A DNA stretch of 64,000 nt from Bin5 sp963662575 (GTDB lineage: Bacteria > Chloroflexota > Anaerolineae > Caldilineales > Caldilineaceae): the NCBI GenBank assembly GCA_963662575.1, contig OY759723.1, positions 1,674,001 through 1,738,000 of the forward strand, written 5' to 3'. The notes under the pieces are model-generated. The model made no database searches and had not been told where the DNA came from. It was given only the letters and a program-made list of their open reading frames with translations. The position numbers and the translations under genes are program-made. Positions 35,653 to 44,651 of this stretch are shown here, in pieces. Every line of letters begins with the position of its first letter. The first letter of the stretch is position 1.

Positions 35653-37017
35653 ATGCTCGGAACCATAATCCCTGCCCGCAGGTTCGCCATCGCCATGGTG
35701 CGCCGCATGTTGCAGGTCGATCTGCCCGCCTCCGTCCGCTCCGATGAAGATATCGAGGCCGAAGTATGGCGGAATTACAACTGGAACTTCACCGTAAATG
35801 TAGTCGATGGCGCCCTCTTCCTGCTGGCCCAAAGTCTCATGTCGGCGACCACCATCCTCCCCTTTTTCGTCAGCAGGCTGACCGACAACCCCTTCTACTT
35901 CGGCCTGCTTGCAGTCATCGCCAACGGCGGCTGGTTCTTTCCCCAGCTCTTCAGCGCCGGCCCCATCGAACGCACCGACCGCAAAAAACCCTGGCTCATC
36001 AATCTGGGATTCTTCGCCGAACGCATGCCGCTCGTCCTCCTGACGGCAACAACGTTCCTCGCAGTCCGGTCGCCCTCCTGGGCCCTCGCTCTCTTCCTGC
36101 TGGCATTCGCGATCTACAACCTCGGCGCCGGCATCATCGCGCCCGCCTGGCAGGACCTGCTCGCCGTCTGCTTTCCCGCCAACCGCCGCGGGCGCCTCAT
36201 GGGCATAACCATGTTCGCCGGCGGTATCACCGGCGCGTTCGGCGCCATCGGCAGCAGCCGCATCCTGGAGACACTGCCCTTCCCTCGCAATTTCCTTATC
36301 CTGTTCGGGCTGGCGACCATTCTCATGTTCCTCGGCTGGGCAGTCCTCGCCCTTACCCGCGAACCCGTGCGCCAAGTCCCGCGCACCGCCGAAAACCGCC
36401 TGCGCATCTGGACCAGGCTCGGCCGCATCCTGCGCCGCGATCAGAACTTCCGTCGCTTCCTCATCGCCCGCGGCCTGCTTGCCGTCGGCGGCATGGGCAT
36501 GGCCTTCGTTACCGTCGCCGCCGTCAGCAAATGGGACGTCTCGGGCGGCACCGTCGGCAACTACACCGTCGCCCTGCTGGTCGGCCAATCGGTTAGCAAT
36601 CTACTGTTTGGGCTGCTGGCCGACCGCAAAGGGCATAAGCCGCCGCTTGTCCTCGGCGGGTTCGCCGCCGCCTTGGCCTATATCATCGCCGGGCTGGCCG
36701 CATCACCGCTCCTCTACTATCTGGTCTTCCTACTCCTCGGCGTCTATTTCAGCGCCACCTTCGTCTCCGGCCTCATGATCGTGCTCGAGTTCGTCGGGCC
36801 TGAGCAGCGCCCCACCTACGTCGGCGCCACCAACTCCATCATCGGCGCCATCAATGTCGTCATACCTCTCCTTGGCGGCTGGTTGGCCACCTTCAGCTAC
36901 GGCTATCTCTTCACCCTCAGCGCCGCCGCCGGTCTGCTGGGCGTCCTGCTCATGTGGTTCTGGGTCGTCGATCCCCGCCACACCGGCGAACACGCAGTCG
37001 CCGATGGAAACATCTGA
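35653..37017 (+). CDS. MFS transporter
   Basis: The 454-aa protein has about twelve membrane helices, with the MFS inter-helix signature after helix 2 (AGPIERTDRKKPWLINLGF) and its second-half echo (LADRKGHKPPLVLGGF). An N-terminal ~45-residue cytoplasmic tail precedes helix 1. Substrate cannot be assigned. Downstream genes run the same way after a 64-nt gap. Confidence 0.85.
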   Translation: MLGTIIPARRFAIAMVRRMLQVDLPASVRSDEDIEAEVWRNYNWNFTVNVVDGALFLLAQSLMSATTILPFFVSRLTDNPFYFGLLAVIANGGWFFPQLFSAGPIERTDRKKPWLINLGFFAERMPLVLLTATTFLAVRSPSWALALFLLAFAIYNLGAGIIAPAWQDLLAVCFPANRRGRLMGITMFAGGITGAFGAIGSSRILETLPFPRNFLILFGLATILMFLGWAVLALTREPVRQVPRTAENRLRIWTRLGRILRRDQNFRRFLIARGLLAVGGMGMAFVTVAAVSKWDVSGGTVGNYTVALLVGQSVSNLLFGLLADRKGHKPPLVLGGFAAALAYIIAGLAASPLLYYLVFLLLGVYFSATFVSGLMIVLEFVGPEQRPTYVGATNSIIGAINVVIPLLGGWLATFSYGYLFTLSAAAGLLGVLLMWFWVVDPRHTGEHAVADGNI

Positions 37018-37081
37018 CTTGCGCCCTGTGCATAATCGTGGTAGAAATTCGGGAAAGCGTCTACTCTAGGGAGAGAAACTA

Positions 37082-38020
37082 ATGACAATGGGCCACGTAT
37101 GTTCACAACTTTCGCACACCTCCGGCGAAGCCATCTACGGTACAGCCGGCAACGGCACAGACGTCTGGTTTGTGCTCGAATATCCCGGCGTCTGGGGCGG
37201 CAAAGCCATGGAAGAGAGCAAGCTCGACGACGCGCTCAAAGAACACCTGCAGCAAGCCGTCGCCGCCACGCCCGGCGCCCGCCTCCAGCTCATTAAACAC
37301 GCCGAGTCCCGCAACGGCTCCTCCATCAGCTTCTTCATCGGCCTCTCCATGGAGGATACAGCCGCCCTCTATCGCTTCGAGTTGCAGGCCTTCACCGACC
37401 TGGCCGCGATGGATCTGCCCGCCATGGTGACCGAATTGCGCACCGCGCCCGAACGCTACGCCGCCCACAAACACGACGAGCCGCTCTTCCTCGTCTGCAC
37501 CAACGGCAGCCGTGATCGCTGCTGCGCCACACTCGGCGTGCCCGTCTACCTCACCATGTCCGCCTACGCCGGCGACCAGGTCTGGCAGACCACTCACACC
37601 GGCGGTCACCGCTTCGCCGCCACCATGATCGTCCTGCCGCACGGCCTCTACTACGGCCGCCTCGGCGCAGAGGATGCCACCGCCATCGTCGACTCCTACA
37701 ACGCCGGCGACGTCTACGCCCTCGACCACTACCGCGGCCGCTCCTGCTATCTGGCGCCCGTGCAAGCCGCCGAGTACTACCTGCGCGCCGAAACGCACCA
37801 GCAATCGCTCGACGCCTTCTCCCTCCTCGACGCCGACCACGAAGACGACGTATGGACCTGCCGCTTCCGCTCCAACGGCGATGACCTCGTCCATGAGCTC
37901 TTCGTTCGCGCCGAAGAATCCGAGTTCATCATCCCGTTGAGCTGCCGCAAACCCGACACCGAGCGCGTCCCCCAATACCGGCTGCTCTCCTATTCCGTGC
38001 AGGCGCCCGTCCCGGCATAA
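37082..38020 (+). CDS. Sucrase/ferredoxin-like (sucraseferredoxin) protein
   Basis: The 312-aa protein shows the family pattern: WFVLEYPGVWGGKA near the N-terminus, LFLVCTNGSRDRCCATLG in the centre, and TTHTGGHRFAATMIVLPHGLYYGRL. The family has a thioredoxin-like ferredoxin fold with C-x8-C and a C-terminal His; its biological role is poorly defined. AGGGAGAG lies before the ATG. A strong terminator follows at 38053. Confidence 0.85.
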   Translation: MTMGHVCSQLSHTSGEAIYGTAGNGTDVWFVLEYPGVWGGKAMEESKLDDALKEHLQQAVAATPGARLQLIKHAESRNGSSISFFIGLSMEDTAALYRFELQAFTDLAAMDLPAMVTELRTAPERYAAHKHDEPLFLVCTNGSRDRCCATLGVPVYLTMSAYAGDQVWQTTHTGGHRFAATMIVLPHGLYYGRLGAEDATAIVDSYNAGDVYALDHYRGRSCYLAPVQAAEYYLRAETHQQSLDAFSLLDADHEDDVWTCRFRSNGDDLVHELFVRAEESEFIIPLSCRKPDTERVPQYRLLSYSVQAPVPA

Positions 38021-38052
38021 GATCCTTCACCAGCCCAAACACATACAAGTGC

Positions 38053-38080
38053 AGCGGGATCCTCCTGGATCCCGCTTTCT
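38053..38080 (+). terminator. Intrinsic terminator after sucraseferredoxin gene
   Basis: A perfect 10-bp stem (AGCGGGATCC with GGATCCCGCT) around TCCT is followed by TTCT. It is 33 nt past the stop codon. Confidence 0.75.
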
Positions 38081-38613
38081 CACTCCTCTATACTATCTCT
38101 TTGCATATGGGCGGTCGGGCCTTCGGCCCTCCCTTGTGCAGGGGCTGCGCCCCCGCAACGCCCCCCTCCAAAACCATCTCTCACCGACGGTACGCCTTCT
38201 TCCCAGCAGTGCGGCTCAACCAACGTGGCGGCAGCCAAGCGAATACGTAATCAGATAACCGGAATGGCGGTGGCGATGAAGGGCCGGTCAAGACAGACAC
38301 TGTATGTGGCTGAGCAATAACATTAAGGCCAAGAACTTCCCCCGCGCAACGAAAGTTAACTCCTCAGTAAACCTACCTTAACGGCCGCCTTTACGCCTGC
38401 CGCAGAAATTTGTCCCCATTTTCGCCAGATTTCAGCCTCAAGATATGCTACACTTTTCTGGCGCGCGGCATTGCGAATGGCAATGCAGGCGCGTACCTGT
38501 TTACAGGCCTTCCTGTCACCTCCGATCCGGACGGAGCGCAGCTTGGCTTCATAACAGGCAATTCCCAATAGAGGCGCATTAACCCAGGTACAAAAATGGC
38601 AAGGGAGTCCTAC
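38081..38613. other. Gap with two dispersed repeats
   Basis: No gene is supported. 38111-38172 matches the GCCCTCCCTTGTGC repeat at 32528. 38252-38330 matches the GCGATGAAGGG repeat at 28976. The minus-strand frame 38356-38709 overlaps the next gene and shows no family, so it was not called. Confidence 0.5.
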
Positions 38614-39660
38614 ATGTCTGTGAAGAGTATGGGCGGTTTGCAGCTGGTTCTGGTCGTTCTGGCCAGCCTCCTGCTGACTGCTTGTGTGCCAATCCAAACG
38701 CCGGCACAAACCGCGAGCGCCGGCAAAGCCACGGAGGTCACCATCTATTCGGGCCGCAACGAAAATCTGGTCGGGCCCCTGCTTGCGCGCTACCAGGAAA
38801 CAAGCGGCGTCACCGTCAACGTGCGCTATGGCGGCACCGCCGAACTGGCGGCTACCATTCTGGAGGAAGGTCAGAATTCACCGGCCGACGTCTTCTTCGG
38901 CCAGGACGCCGGCGCGCTCGGCGCTCTCTCACTGGCGGGCCGCTTCACCCAGCTCCCGGCAGAGATTCTGGATAGAGTCGATCCCCGCTTCCAAAGCGGC
39001 AGCGGCGACTGGGTCGGCGCCAGCGGGCGCGCCCGCGTCTTCGTCTACAACACCGAAATGCTCAGCGAGGACGATCTGCCCGACGACATCTGGGCCTTGA
39101 CCGATTCCAAATGGAAGGGGAAAATCGGCTGGGCGCCTACCAATGGCAGCTTCCAGGCCTTTGTCACCGCCGTCCGCGTGCTCGAAGGCGAGGACCGCGC
39201 ACAGGAATGGCTCGAAGCAATGATAGCCAACGACGTGCAAATATATGCCAAGAACACACCCATCGTCGAGGCCACCGGCAAGGGCGAGGTCGTGCTGGGC
39301 CTTGTAAACCACTACTATCTGTACAGATTCCTCGCCGAAGATCCCAACTTCCAGGCCAAAAACCACCACCCATCCGCCGGTGACGCCGGCTCCATGATCA
39401 ACGTGGCCGGCGTTGGCATCCTCGATACCGCCAAGGATCAAGCCGCTGCCGAGGCCTTCGTCGCCTTCCTGCTCTCAGACGAGGCGCAGACCTACTTCTC
39501 CGAGGAGACCAACGAATATCCCCTCGTAGCCGGCGTGCCTGCCACCGCCGCAGGGCTGCTGCCCCTGGCCGACGTCAACACGCCCGACCTGGACCTGAGC
39601 GACCTCGACGATCTGCAAGGCACGCTCCATCTCCTCCAAGAGGTAAACGCGCTGCAGTAA
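38614..39660 (+). CDS. Iron-type ABC transporter substrate-binding lipoprotein
   Basis: The ~348-aa lipoprotein has a signal peptide with lipobox LLLTAC. Then comes the FbpA/FutA-like pattern: VTIYSGRNENLVGPLLARYQ, VNVRYGGTAELAATILEEG, PADVFFGQDAGALGAL, and VNHYYLYRF where family iron ligands (Tyr pair) sit. AAGGGAG precedes the ATG at 38614, favouring it over 38596. No permease or ATPase gene is adjacent, so the transporter must be completed elsewhere. Confidence 0.88.
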   Translation: MSVKSMGGLQLVLVVLASLLLTACVPIQTPAQTASAGKATEVTIYSGRNENLVGPLLARYQETSGVTVNVRYGGTAELAATILEEGQNSPADVFFGQDAGALGALSLAGRFTQLPAEILDRVDPRFQSGSGDWVGASGRARVFVYNTEMLSEDDLPDDIWALTDSKWKGKIGWAPTNGSFQAFVTAVRVLEGEDRAQEWLEAMIANDVQIYAKNTPIVEATGKGEVVLGLVNHYYLYRFLAEDPNFQAKNHHPSAGDAGSMINVAGVGILDTAKDQAAAEAFVAFLLSDEAQTYFSEETNEYPLVAGVPATAAGLLPLADVNTPDLDLSDLDDLQGTLHLLQEVNALQ

Positions 39661-39684
39661 CGACCGGCTTCCCCCTTTACACAG

Positions 39685-39726
39685 AAAAACCCGGTGGCAG
39701 TCAAAACTCCACGGCGACCACCGGGT
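39685..39726 (-). terminator. Intrinsic terminator between convergent genes
   Basis: ACCCGGTGG and CCACCGGGT form a 9-bp stem. On the minus strand it is followed by TTTTCTG, suiting the end of the mrp transcript; it may also stop plus-strand transcription. Confidence 0.6.
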
Positions 39727-39819
39727 CTGTCTCCTTCTCCAAATCAATTGTTAACGTTCCGAAATCCCCACTAACCGTTGCAGTGACCTGCTGACCACCA
39801 GCCACTGACCACTGCAGTT

Positions 39820-40647
39820 TCAAACGATCTTCAACTGCGGCTGGCTGCCCCCCGACAAGGCGCGCAACTGCGCCACCACCTTCTGCGCCAACTCGCCGAA
39901 CGTACGCGCCGCTGCGCCCGCCGGGTTTGCCGCAACGATCGGCCTGCCTCGGTCGCCCGACGCGCTGATCTCGGCCTCCAAGGCGACAACGCCCAGCAGG
40001 TCCGTGTCCAGCTCGCGGGCCGCAGTCTCGCCGCCCCCGTGGCCAAAGATCTCACCGCTCATATTCTCGATCACGCCCAGAATCGGCACCTCCAGCTGCT
40101 CAAACGCCGCCGCGCCCCGCCGCGCATCCGCCACCGACACCATCTGCGGCATCGTCACGATCAACCCGCCGCTCAAGGGCGCAATCTGCGCCAGTGAAAG
40201 CTGCGCGTCCCCTGTGCCCGGCGGCAGATCCACGATCATATAGTCCAACTCTCCCCAGTCCACATCGGTGAAAAGCTGCTGGATCGCCTTGTGCAGCATC
40301 GGCCCCCGCCAGATCAGCGCCTGTTCGGGGGGAAGCAGGAAACCCATGCTCATAAAGCGGACGCCATGCGCATCGGCTGGAATCAGCTTGCCGGCCTCTA
40401 CCGGCGGCATCGCATCCACACCCATCATGATCGGGATATTCGGCCCGTAGATATCCGCATCCAGCAGCCCAACCCGGGCGCCGCTCTGCGCCAGGCTCAC
40501 CGCCAAATTGACGCTGACCGTGCTCTTGCCCACACCGCCCTTGCCGCTCGCAACCGCCACGATATTCTTTATCGGTATCCCCAACTTCGCCTCAATTCGC
40601 GGGTCGAAGGGGGTCTCTCCCAGCTGGTCGTTATTGCCACTGGCCAT
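39820..40647 (-). CDS. Mrp/NBP35-type Fe-S carrier ATPase
   Basis: The 275-aa P-loop protein carries the deviant Walker A of the family (VAVASGKGGVGKSTVSVNLA), LLDADIYGPNIPIMMG and YMIVDLPPGTGDAQLSL. It is thought to bind and transfer Fe-S clusters. It lacks the N-terminal DUF59 domain that longer Mrp proteins have, and no CxxC pair is evident. The ATG at 40647 was preferred to 40704. Confidence 0.88.
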   Translation of the reverse strand: MASGNNDQLGETPFDPRIEAKLGIPIKNIVAVASGKGGVGKSTVSVNLAVSLAQSGARVGLLDADIYGPNIPIMMGVDAMPPVEAGKLIPADAHGVRFMSMGFLLPPEQALIWRGPMLHKAIQQLFTDVDWGELDYMIVDLPPGTGDAQLSLAQIAPLSGGLIVTMPQMVSVADARRGAAAFEQLEVPILGVIENMSGEIFGHGGGETAARELDTDLLGVVALEAEISASGDRGRPIVAANPAGAAARTFGELAQKVVAQLRALSGGSQPQLKIV

Positions 40648-40875
40648 AATAGGTTCCTGTCCTCCCAATCCCAGCAGACCGCCGTAAAACCTCTGCCGGA
40701 ACATTGCATGTCGTATGTTAAATGCCTGCTGCTACCTTACTCTCCACCTATGCGCCTGTCAAAAAATCGCCGCCGCGCCGTACACCCGCCCCGCCAAAAA
40801 CTTAAAACCGGTAACCGCTCGCCTACGAGTGGGATTACTCACCACCGGTGTTTACTAAAAACTAAGAACCAAAAA

Positions 40876-42237
40876 CTAGAAGCTGTCCTTCAAAATCATC
40901 CTCGCGGCCCGCTGCCCAATCTCCACCGCATAGTTCGTCCCCCGGTCCCACGGGTACACTTGGCTCATCGACGCAAAATATAGTCCCCGCAACGGCGTGC
41001 GCAGCTCCGGGATCATCCCGGCGTAGCCCCGCACCGGGACCGGCTGCGCATACGAAGCGCGATGCAGCCACGCGCCCGTCACCCACTCGGGCCGGAACTC
41101 GCTGTTGAAGCGCGGCAACGCCGGCAGGAACTCCGCCAGCAACTCCTCCTGCGACATCGAGAAATAGCGATGGGACGGCTCAAGATAGTCGCCCAGATAG
41201 AGCAGGTGATCGCCGCCATAGTGGCTCGGGTCGATCATGTTGGTATGCTCGACCAGCACCAGGAAGGGCAGCCCTTCCGCTTTGGGCACGTTCACCCAAT
41301 AAGTATCCTTGAGCAGAGGACGGTCCAGCGCCACCGTCATAACCACTGCCCCCATATGACGCAGCGACGCCAGCTGCGACAGATAACCGGCCGGCAGCTC
41401 CGGCGCAAGCCGCTGCATCAGCCCAGGGCTCACCGTCGAGAGCACGACATCAAAACTAGGCGCTGCCGCGCCATCTTCTTCACCCCTCTCCCCGCTCTCG
41501 ACCCTGAAGCCTCCGTCCGGCAGCGGCTTCACCGCCCGCACCGGCGCATTCGTCTCGATCATCACCCCCCGCTCGCGCACGGCCTCGCCCAGCCTGTCCA
41601 CGAACGCCTGAAATCCCCCCCGATAGTAGCCGAGACGCGGGGTGCGCTTGTAGACCCTTGCCCAGAACCAGGCCAGGTTGACATCCCGAAAATGCGGGCC
41701 GAACTTGCCCTCCAGCATCGGCTGCCACAGTTTGCCGTAGGCCGTCTCCCCCATCCACCGTCCCAGCCATTCATCGGCCAGCAGCCGGTCAAAAGTGCGC
41801 CACGGTGGGCGGGGATGATACTTCAGATAGGCCAGCACCAGCCCCATCCGCAGCTTGTGCGGCATCGACAGGTGCGGAAACCGCAGCATGTGCATGGGGC
41901 TGTCGAGTGGATAGTTCCCGCCCCGGTGGTGGATCACCGTTGAAGGCCGGTGGATCTCCAACAGATCGCCCGCGCCGATCGTCTCCGTCAGCCGCATAAT
42001 ATCGTCATCGTTGGTGAAGAGATGATGATAGAATTTCTCCAGCGGCCACGTCCAGCTCGTCCGCCCCTTGAATCCGGAAGCCAGCCCGCCCAGTTCCGGC
42101 CCATTCTCAAAGATACGCACTTGCGTATTGCCCGCGCCCGCCAGCTCGTAAGCCGCCGTCAGTCCGGCAACCCCGCCGCCGATGATGGCGATGCGAACTG
42201 TTCCGTCAGTTTGTGAGAGCGCACTGCGAGAGTCCAT
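40876..42237 (-). CDS. FAD-dependent amine-oxidase-like oxidoreductase
   Basis: The 453-aa flavoprotein has a Rossmann motif VRIAIIGGGVAGLTAAYEL, then GPELGGLASGF, and a C-terminal FAD segment LRGLYFASMSQVYPWDRGTNYAVEIGQRAA. It belongs to the protoporphyrinogen oxidase/desaturase-like NAD(P)-binding group; the substrate is unknown. Start ATG 42237 was chosen; the frame is open to 42273. Confidence 0.82.
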   Translation of the reverse strand: MDSRSALSQTDGTVRIAIIGGGVAGLTAAYELAGAGNTQVRIFENGPELGGLASGFKGRTSWTWPLEKFYHHLFTNDDDIMRLTETIGAGDLLEIHRPSTVIHHRGGNYPLDSPMHMLRFPHLSMPHKLRMGLVLAYLKYHPRPPWRTFDRLLADEWLGRWMGETAYGKLWQPMLEGKFGPHFRDVNLAWFWARVYKRTPRLGYYRGGFQAFVDRLGEAVRERGVMIETNAPVRAVKPLPDGGFRVESGERGEEDGAAAPSFDVVLSTVSPGLMQRLAPELPAGYLSQLASLRHMGAVVMTVALDRPLLKDTYWVNVPKAEGLPFLVLVEHTNMIDPSHYGGDHLLYLGDYLEPSHRYFSMSQEELLAEFLPALPRFNSEFRPEWVTGAWLHRASYAQPVPVRGYAGMIPELRTPLRGLYFASMSQVYPWDRGTNYAVEIGQRAARMILKDSF

Positions 42238-42329
42238 CAACGTTCCGCCCTGCTGTAAACTGCTGTGGCGCATTCTGCCAGTGACGTTTCAGTGCCAGGC
42301 AAGACCGCCAAACAACCTGCTGTGAAAAG

Positions 42330-42358
42330 AAAAACCAGCGCACAAAAGGCGCTGGTTT
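42330..42358 (-). terminator. Intrinsic terminator after the Cys-rich gene
   Basis: AAACCAGCGC and GCGCTGGTTT form a 10-bp stem around a 7-nt loop. On the minus strand it is followed by TTCTTTTC. It lies 45 nt past the stop at 42403. Confidence 0.75.
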
Positions 42359-42402
42359 ATATCCGTTTGCAGAGCGCTGCCTTTCCCCGCCCAACACGCC
42401 GT

Positions 42403-42765
42403 TCAGGCGGCTAGCGAGAGCGTTCCCAAACCGCTCAACTGGCGGTCGATTTCTTCCTGCGCATTGCTGTAGAGCCGCAACAGATCCGCGTCGGTCCCCT
42501 TGTACGTGCGGATCGTCTGCAGCGAGCAAAAAGCGCAGCCCCGCAAAAATTTATAGTAGTTGCTGTGGCACTTCATACAGTCGCCCAGATTGATCATCAT
42601 CAGAACAAAAGCCAGACTATCCGGGTGTGTATCGGGCAACACCGAAACTCGATCGACCAGTTCACGCCAGCTATCGCCGCGTAGATCCCGCAACGACGGG
42701 ATCAGGTAGGCCGGGAAGAACAACTCCGCCTTTCCGTCGAGTACCGCATCATTTACATCAACCAT
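42403..42765 (-). CDS. Small protein with CxxCH...CxxC cluster, unknown
   Basis: The 120-aa protein has GGGAGG 4 nt before its ATG and a terminator behind it, so it looks genuine. Near residue 68 it has CMKCH, and CAFC follows about 12 residues later, a spacing that could bind a metal, Fe-S cluster or haem. There is no signal peptide, so c-type haem attachment is unlikely. N-terminal part: FFPAYLIPSLRDLRGDSWRELV. No family recognised. Confidence 0.65.
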   Translation of the reverse strand: MVDVNDAVLDGKAELFFPAYLIPSLRDLRGDSWRELVDRVSVLPDTHPDSLAFVLMMINLGDCMKCHSNYYKFLRGCAFCSLQTIRTYKGTDADLLRLYSNAQEEIDRQLSGLGTLSLAA

Positions 42766-42879
42766 ACGTCCTCCCTTCACTCATCCAACGCACTTCACAT
42801 TGGCGCACAGACCACTGCCGCATAGACCACTGCCGCCGTGTCAACCGCGAAGCCTACCGCTTCAGCAAACGTCCTTTCC

Positions 42880-43578
42880 CTATACGTCCAAGGTATCGCC
42901 GGGATTCAGAATCGCGCATTCAATGTCGGTCTCGTCCTGCAGCTTCTGAGCAAATGCTTCGACATCCTGTTCAATCGGCGGAAATGTATTGTAGTGGATG
43001 GGAATAACCTTTTTTGCCTTCACGAACTGGGCTGCCTGGATAGCGTCGTCCGGCCCCATCGTGAAATTGTCGCCGATCGGCAGCGCCGCCAGGTCCACGC
43101 CGCCCACATCCCCGATAAGGCGCATGTCATAGGTCAGGCCGGTATCGCCCGCAAAGTAAACATCGCTGCCATCATTGAAATGAATCAACACGCCCGCGGG
43201 ATTGCCGCCGTAGCTGCCGTCCGGCAGGCCGCTGCCGTGATGCGCAATCGTCAGCTTCACCCGTCCGAAGTCGAAGTTGTAGCCGCCCCCGATGTGCATC
43301 TGGTGAACGTTGTCAATCCCTTGCGCCATCAACCAGTCGCCGATCTCGAAATTGCAGATTACGAGGCAACCCGTGCGCTTCGCAACCGGAACCGCATCGG
43401 CCATGTGGTCCGCATGCCCATGCGTCAGGATCATCACGTCCGCGTCAACACTGTCCGCGGTCGCGTCAGCCGGCGCCGCCGGGTTGTTCGGCGCCAAAAA
43501 CGGGTCGATCAGCAGCTTCGTCCCATCTGCGTCAACTCCGAATGTCGCATGTCCATAAAATGTAAGCCGCACTGTCAT
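42880..43578 (-). CDS. UPF0173-type metal-dependent hydrolase (MBL fold)
   Basis: The 232-aa protein has the metallo-beta-lactamase signature LTHGHADHMADAV, preceded by YGHATFGVDADGTKLLIDPFL and followed by TIAHHGSGL, YFAGDTGLTYDM and VIPIHYNTFPPIEQD. This is the UPF0173/YtkL group, whose substrate is uncertain. GAGGATAG precedes the ATG at 43578. Confidence 0.88.
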   Translation of the reverse strand: MTVRLTFYGHATFGVDADGTKLLIDPFLAPNNPAAPADATADSVDADVMILTHGHADHMADAVPVAKRTGCLVICNFEIGDWLMAQGIDNVHQMHIGGGYNFDFGRVKLTIAHHGSGLPDGSYGGNPAGVLIHFNDGSDVYFAGDTGLTYDMRLIGDVGGVDLAALPIGDNFTMGPDDAIQAAQFVKAKKVIPIHYNTFPPIEQDVEAFAQKLQDETDIECAILNPGDTLDV

Positions 43579-43686
43579 CGCACTATCCTCTACTATCTGA
43601 GTCTCTAGCAGCTGGCTCCTCGTACCTTTCCAAGACTCGGCCAACTGCAGTCACCAAAAAACTGACTACGAAAAACTGCCCTTAGG

Positions 43687-44544
43687 CTACTCGCCCGCAT
43701 CCAGCTTCCGTTGCCGCGCCCGTTCCTGCGCCCTGCGTTTCAGCTCTTCCATGCGCGCTCTCTTGGCCGCCGCGGCATCGTCATCACTTCCGCCGCCGTC
43801 CGCTGCCTGGGCCTGGCGCTGCGCAGCCCGTTCTTTGGCCAGCGCCTGCAGTTCCGCCGCCGAGCGTTTCGGCGCCGCCGCAGCCGTAGCAGTCTCTTGC
43901 GCCGCCGCCGCTGCCCTGGCCGCTGCCTTGGCAGCCTTTTCTTCCTCCTGGCGCTGCTTCTGTTCCGCTTCCTCGCGGCGCCGGATCTGCTCCTCCTCGT
44001 ACTGCGTCGGCCACAGCGCCGCGTAATACTCCAGCGGAACCGTCAACTCTTCCATGTCATAAACAAGCTGCGGATTGCGATCATAGACCGCAAGCTCGTA
44101 GTCATGGTTCATCTTGATGGCGTCGAAGGGGCAGAATTCAACACAGAAGCTGCAACTCATGCAGACCGCCGCGTCAATGTAGAACTCCGAACAACGCGTA
44201 ACCGGTTTGCCGTTCTCATCACTGTCGCGCACGATCCAGATACACTGCGGCGGACAGACCTTGGCGCATATGCCACAGGCGGTGCAGCGGTCTTCACTCG
44301 TTTCCGAATCCCAGATCAACATCGGGATATAGCGGAAGCGCTCCGGCAGCAGCCGCTTTTCTTCCGGATACTGGATCGTCAGCAGGCCTTCCTGATCGAT
44401 CGGCTGCTGGATGACGCGGCGATTGTTGCCCAGCTCAATGCTGCCCTTGTAGCGGTCGGGCACACTCTCCCGGTCGTCTTCGAATGTATCCATGGCGTGT
44501 TTCAAAGTCACGCCCAAACCCTTAAGAAGTCCTGTCCCAAACAT
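43687..44544 (-). CDS. nuoI: NADH-quinone oxidoreductase subunit I
   Basis: The 285-aa subunit carries two 4Fe-4S motifs: CTACGICAKVCPPQC and CMSCSFCVEFCPFDA, the N6a/N6b clusters of complex I. The first ~185 residues are normal NuoI; a ~95-residue extension rich in Glu, Lys, Arg, Gln and Ala follows, predicted coiled coil. AGGAG precedes the ATG. It lies downstream of nuoCD on the same strand. Confidence 0.92.
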   Translation of the reverse strand: MFGTGLLKGLGVTLKHAMDTFEDDRESVPDRYKGSIELGNNRRVIQQPIDQEGLLTIQYPEEKRLLPERFRYIPMLIWDSETSEDRCTACGICAKVCPPQCIWIVRDSDENGKPVTRCSEFYIDAAVCMSCSFCVEFCPFDAIKMNHDYELAVYDRNPQLVYDMEELTVPLEYYAALWPTQYEEEQIRRREEAEQKQRQEEEKAAKAAARAAAAAQETATAAAAPKRSAAELQALAKERAAQRQAQAADGGGSDDDAAAAKRARMEELKRRAQERARQRKLDAGE

Positions 44545-44651
44545 ACCGTAAACTCCTGACTGCAGTTTTTAGTAGTCAGTTTTTAGTTTTCAGTAACGGC
44601 ACTCCCAACACTCTTGAGCGGTCGCTAAAAACTAGAAACTAGAAACTGAAG

